Source: Anaerolineaceae bacterium (GTDB lineage Bacteria; Chloroflexota; Anaerolineae; JAAYZQ01). From it: a DNA stretch of 7,247 nt. Under the pieces are notes generated by a model. That model ran no database searches, was not told where the DNA came from, and was given only the letters and a program-made list of their open reading frames with translations. Positions 5,693 to 7,247 of this stretch are shown here, piece after piece (within the stretch, counting starts at the first letter, position 1; each line of letters opens with the position of its first letter). The DNA lies in contig JAAYZQ010000315.1 in NCBI GenBank assembly GCA_012514775.1, forward strand, positions 1-7,247. Direction: 5' to 3'. The translations under genes and the position numbers were made by a program.

Positions 5693-7059
5693 CTGACGTC
5701 AGCTTGCTGGGAGTCCAGGAATGACCGGACCCCAGCACAGATACTTGACGCAAACGGGTCTGCTTGACTGAGAATAATCTGTTGGATGTTACCGTCAGCG
5801 TCGAAATGAACCAGACCATTCACATGGAAGAAATCGCGCACCATGCGCAGAATGCCGAGTTGGCCGATCCAGTTGCTGGCCGGAGCCAACCACCGGCGAG
5901 ACCATACGATCAGGTTATGAGCCAGCGCGTTCAGTTGAACAAGCATTTGCTGCGCCTCAAAGCTCTTCTTGTTGCGCTTGGTGATGCCCAGTCCCTGCTT
6001 GTCTTCCTTGAATGCGGTTTCAACTCCACCACCGCGCAAATCGTAAAAGTAGACGTAGGCGCGCAAGACCGCCATGGGATCCTTGAGCAAGTGCACGGGC
6101 AAGCGAGCCAGAGACACAGCAACTTCAGCAGGCAGGGTGGAGAGGATCACGCCAACGCCCCACTGGCCATTCTTTTTGCGTGTCCGGACGGCAATTCGCT
6201 TGACTGGGCGGGCGTACTTGGTGGTTTCCCCCGGCACCCAGCCGATTTGCCGGCCTGGCACTTTCGGATCATCGTGCCAGACCTCGACCGTCTTCGCCAA
6301 CTTGCGAGCCTGATCCCAGGAGTATACCTTTGTGTGGAGATGATACCCTTGACTCAGTGCCCAGTTGACATCCTTTTCACTCCCGCCACCTCCATCGGCT
6401 CGCAGAATCGTGCGCCTGCGGTTATCCTCATTCAGTTCCAGAACCTCTTCCGCTGCCTGGACCAGTCTCTGGAAAGCGAGTGGCAGTTGTGTCTTCCCGT
6501 TGTAGAGACAGTCTACCACAACCTCCCCGTACCAGCTGGCCAGCACCCGACCCAATTGCCGTCCCCGTCGACTGCGTTGCTCGGGGAAATAGCCCTTGGT
6601 GGCAAAGGCTGCCTTCTTGCCACAAGGCTGTCCTGTCATATCGATGTCCAGCAACTGGAACTGCCGCTCATAATCGTGGCGATAGCCTGCGCTGTATCGC
6701 CGGTAGATCTCTGTCGCCGCGTCCTGCATTTGTTGCACGTTTTCGGGCCTGGCTGCATCCAGCGTGTCACTGATGACCGATTGCTCGGCGCATCCGTTGC
6801 GCCCGAATGCTCGCTGGACAGCGCGATCCGAACGCACGCGCTTGTTGGCTTCAACCAGACCACGTCCACCTGCCAGAGCGTTGATCAGACAATCCAACAA
6901 CTTCTGCGCGGGCGTGTGGTGGATCACCTTCTGCCTAATCTTCACTCGCTCCTCAACCGGTTTGAAGATACCCAACATCCGCACCTTGTGTCCCAAAGCG
7001 ACGAGCCCTGCCCGGGATGTGAAGTGACAACTGGTTCGATCTGTGGTAGACTTGCTCAT
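5677..7059 (-). CDS. DDE transposase, IS1380-like (IS4 superfamily)
   Basis: A 460-residue intact transposase. The RNase H-like core shows the expected acidic triad: D138/D140 in LLDIDMTG, D222 in LRADGGGGSEKD, and E347 in GGGVETAFKEDKQGLG, where K354 follows as in E-x6-K signatures of IS4-type enzymes. A long beta-rich insertion (about 230-330) separates the second D from the E, as in IS4/IS1380 proteins. The N-terminal 110 residues are basic and helical, likely binding the terminal repeats. The ATG at 7059 is preceded by AGGAGGT at 8-base spacing. The stop lies within the terminal repeat, one base from the element's end. Third codon positions use A/T far more than the neighbouring genes. 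No frameshift or internal stop is present, so the element may still be active. It converges on the metabolic operon. Confidence 0.92.
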   Translation of the reverse strand: MSKSTTDRTSCHFTSRAGLVALGHKVRMLGIFKPVEERVKIRQKVIHHTPAQKLLDCLINALAGGRGLVEANKRVRSDRAVQRAFGRNGCAEQSVISDTLDAARPENVQQMQDAATEIYRRYSAGYRHDYERQFQLLDIDMTGQPCGKKAAFATKGYFPEQRSRRGRQLGRVLASWYGEVVVDCLYNGKTQLPLAFQRLVQAAEEVLELNEDNRRRTILRADGGGGSEKDVNWALSQGYHLHTKVYSWDQARKLAKTVEVWHDDPKVPGRQIGWVPGETTKYARPVKRIAVRTRKKNGQWGVGVILSTLPAEVAVSLARLPVHLLKDPMAVLRAYVYFYDLRGGGVETAFKEDKQGLGITKRNKKSFEAQQMLVQLNALAHNLIVWSRRWLAPASNWIGQLGILRMVRDFFHVNGLVHFDADGNIQQIILSQADPFASSICAGVRSFLDSQQADVSLGQI

Positions 7060-7115
7060 GGTGATAGACCTCCTGGGTTTGGTTTAAGGCACCATATCAG
7101 GATGGCCTATCACCA
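7059..7115 (-). promoter_or_regulatory. Inverted repeat able to mask the transposase start in read-through transcripts
   Basis: On the - strand, TGGTGATAGGCC (7115 down to 7104) can pair with GGTCTATCACCA (7070 down to 7059): 12 base pairs, one of them G-U. The second arm covers the last three bases of the Shine-Dalgarno, the spacer and the A of the ATG. The first arm lies between the -35 and the last base of the -10, upstream of the expected transcription start. Transcripts from the element's own promoter would therefore lack it, while transcripts entering from outside would fold and hide the start. The pairing is seen; the role is inferred from IS10/IS50. Confidence 0.6.
7068..7074 (-). promoter_or_regulatory. 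Ribosome-binding site of the transposase
   Basis: AGGAGGT on the - strand, 8 bases before the ATG at 7059. It is near-consensus and fixes the start. Its last three bases can be drawn into the stem described at 7059-7115. Confidence 0.85.
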
Positions 7116-7127
7116 CTTTTTTGTCAA
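7099..7127 (-). promoter_or_regulatory. Sigma70-like promoter of the transposase
   Basis: A perfect -35 box TTGACA (7127 down to 7122) is followed after 17 bases by CATCCT (7104 down to 7099), a weak -10 that keeps the A at position 2 and the T at position 6. Transcription would begin near 7092 and leave a leader of about 33 bases. The -35 and spacing are good; the -10 is poor, so activity may be low, as is usual for transposases. Confidence 0.55.
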
Positions 7128-7161
7128 GTCCACCTCCGACCTTGCAGCATCTTGCCCTCTA

Positions 7162-7178
7162 TTTGGGCCAAATTTAGG
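7162..7178 (-). repeat. Terminal inverted repeat of the insertion sequence, transposase 5' end
   Basis: TTTGGGCCAAATTTAGG on the + strand, a perfect match to the reverse complement of 5676-5692. Counting the adjoining repeat units, the inverted identity continues to 22 bases (5671-5692 with 7162-7183), because both flanks carry the GTAGTA/TACTAC ends of REPIN-like units. Confidence 0.92.
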
Positions 7179-7222
7179 TAGTAACGGCTTTAGCCGTCCA
7201 AAACAACGGAAGTCGTTACTAC
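7178..7222. repeat. REPIN-like palindromic unit, divergent type
   Basis: A 45-base unit with the same plan as the two left copies (21 + 3 + 21) but different stems. The left half is GTAGT then AACGGC-TTTA-GCCGTC; the spacer is CAA; the right half on the - strand is GTAGT then AACGAC-TTCC-GTTGTT. The ends also form a longer inverted pair, GTAGTAACG with CGTTACTAC. The right half-site is imperfect (one G-T pair, altered loop). Its first base is also the last base of the insertion sequence. The remaining 25 bases of the window hold only a small GAGAA/TTCTC hairpin (7227-7239). Confidence 0.75.
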
Positions 7223-7247
7223 GAGCGAGAATCGTTCTCCTCTCCGA

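Larger units (their letters stand above)
5676..7178 (-). mobile_element. Complete IS1380-like insertion sequence, 1503 bp
   Basis: The element is bounded by 17-bp perfect terminal inverted repeats and holds one intact transposase gene filling almost its whole length. The tips read CCTAAATTT, resembling the CCTAGATT tips of ISEcp1, an IS1380-family element. Size, single DDE transposase and CC ends all fit that family; a broader IS4-type assignment is possible. The five bases outside each end are TACTA (5671-5675) and TAGTA (7179-7183), which match at four of five positions and are exact reverse complements, so a clean direct target duplication is not demonstrated. Both ends abut REPIN-like units. 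Base composition is visibly less GC-rich than the host genes, consistent with acquisition from elsewhere. No passenger gene is present. Confidence 0.88.

Noticed and set aside
6480..6773. 97-codon + strand frame inside the insertion sequence
   Set aside because: Antisense to the transposase, with no convincing ribosome-binding site or motif.
5679..7175. AAATTT present at both ends of the element as a possible 6-bp target duplication, which would shorten the inverted repeat to GGCCCAAA
   Set aside because: AAATTT is its own reverse complement and so falls within the perfect 17-bp inverted repeat. The CCTA tips fit the IS1380 family better.

Overview
The window is GC-rich bacterial chromosome. 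Evidence for a bacterium: strong Shine-Dalgarno sequences, a sigma70-like promoter in the insertion sequence, and REP-type palindromes. GC-rich coding, a GerW-like protein tail, a glyoxylate/glycerate gene set and GTAGT-footed palindromes together suggest Chloroflexota (Anaerolineae-like). That placement is inference and only moderately secure. The genes at 1-5549 all lie on the + strand, close together; the right fifth is an accessory block.

Left part (1-1969): the last 65 codons of an upstream gene, ending in a hydrophobic segment and resembling the C-terminus of GerW/YtfJ-family proteins. Then, 13 bases on, comes a 585-residue type IB DNA topoisomerase. It is of the large eukaryotic TOP1 kind, with core, coiled-coil linker and C-terminal tyrosine domain, not the short poxvirus-like form usual in bacteria. 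All five catalytic residues are present.

Middle (2018-5549): three consecutive metabolic genes. They are a class V aminotransferase (probably serine/alanine-glyoxylate), a MOFRL-type glycerate 2-kinase, and an NADH-type glyoxylate/hydroxypyruvate reductase. Together they can convert serine + glyoxylate to glycine + hydroxypyruvate, then D-glycerate, then 2-phosphoglycerate, feeding C2/C3 carbon and photorespiration-like intermediates into lower glycolysis. Short gaps and a ribosome-binding site overlapping the kinase stop codon indicate co-transcription.

Right part (5539-7247): two identical 45-base palindromic units, then a complete 1503-bp IS1380-like insertion sequence (5676-7178) with 17-bp perfect terminal inverted repeats and an intact 460-residue transposase on the - strand, then a third 45-base unit of different sequence but identical architecture. 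Each unit is a pair of inverted 21-base half-sites around a 3-base spacer. Every half-site has a GTAGT foot, a variable stem and a TTCA-like loop, which is the REP/REPIN plan. The stems covary among half-sites, so the hairpin is conserved rather than the sequence. The IS sits exactly at the edges of two such units. Its leader can form a 12-bp stem over the transposase start only in transcripts reading in from outside, as in the IS10/IS50 protection mechanism.
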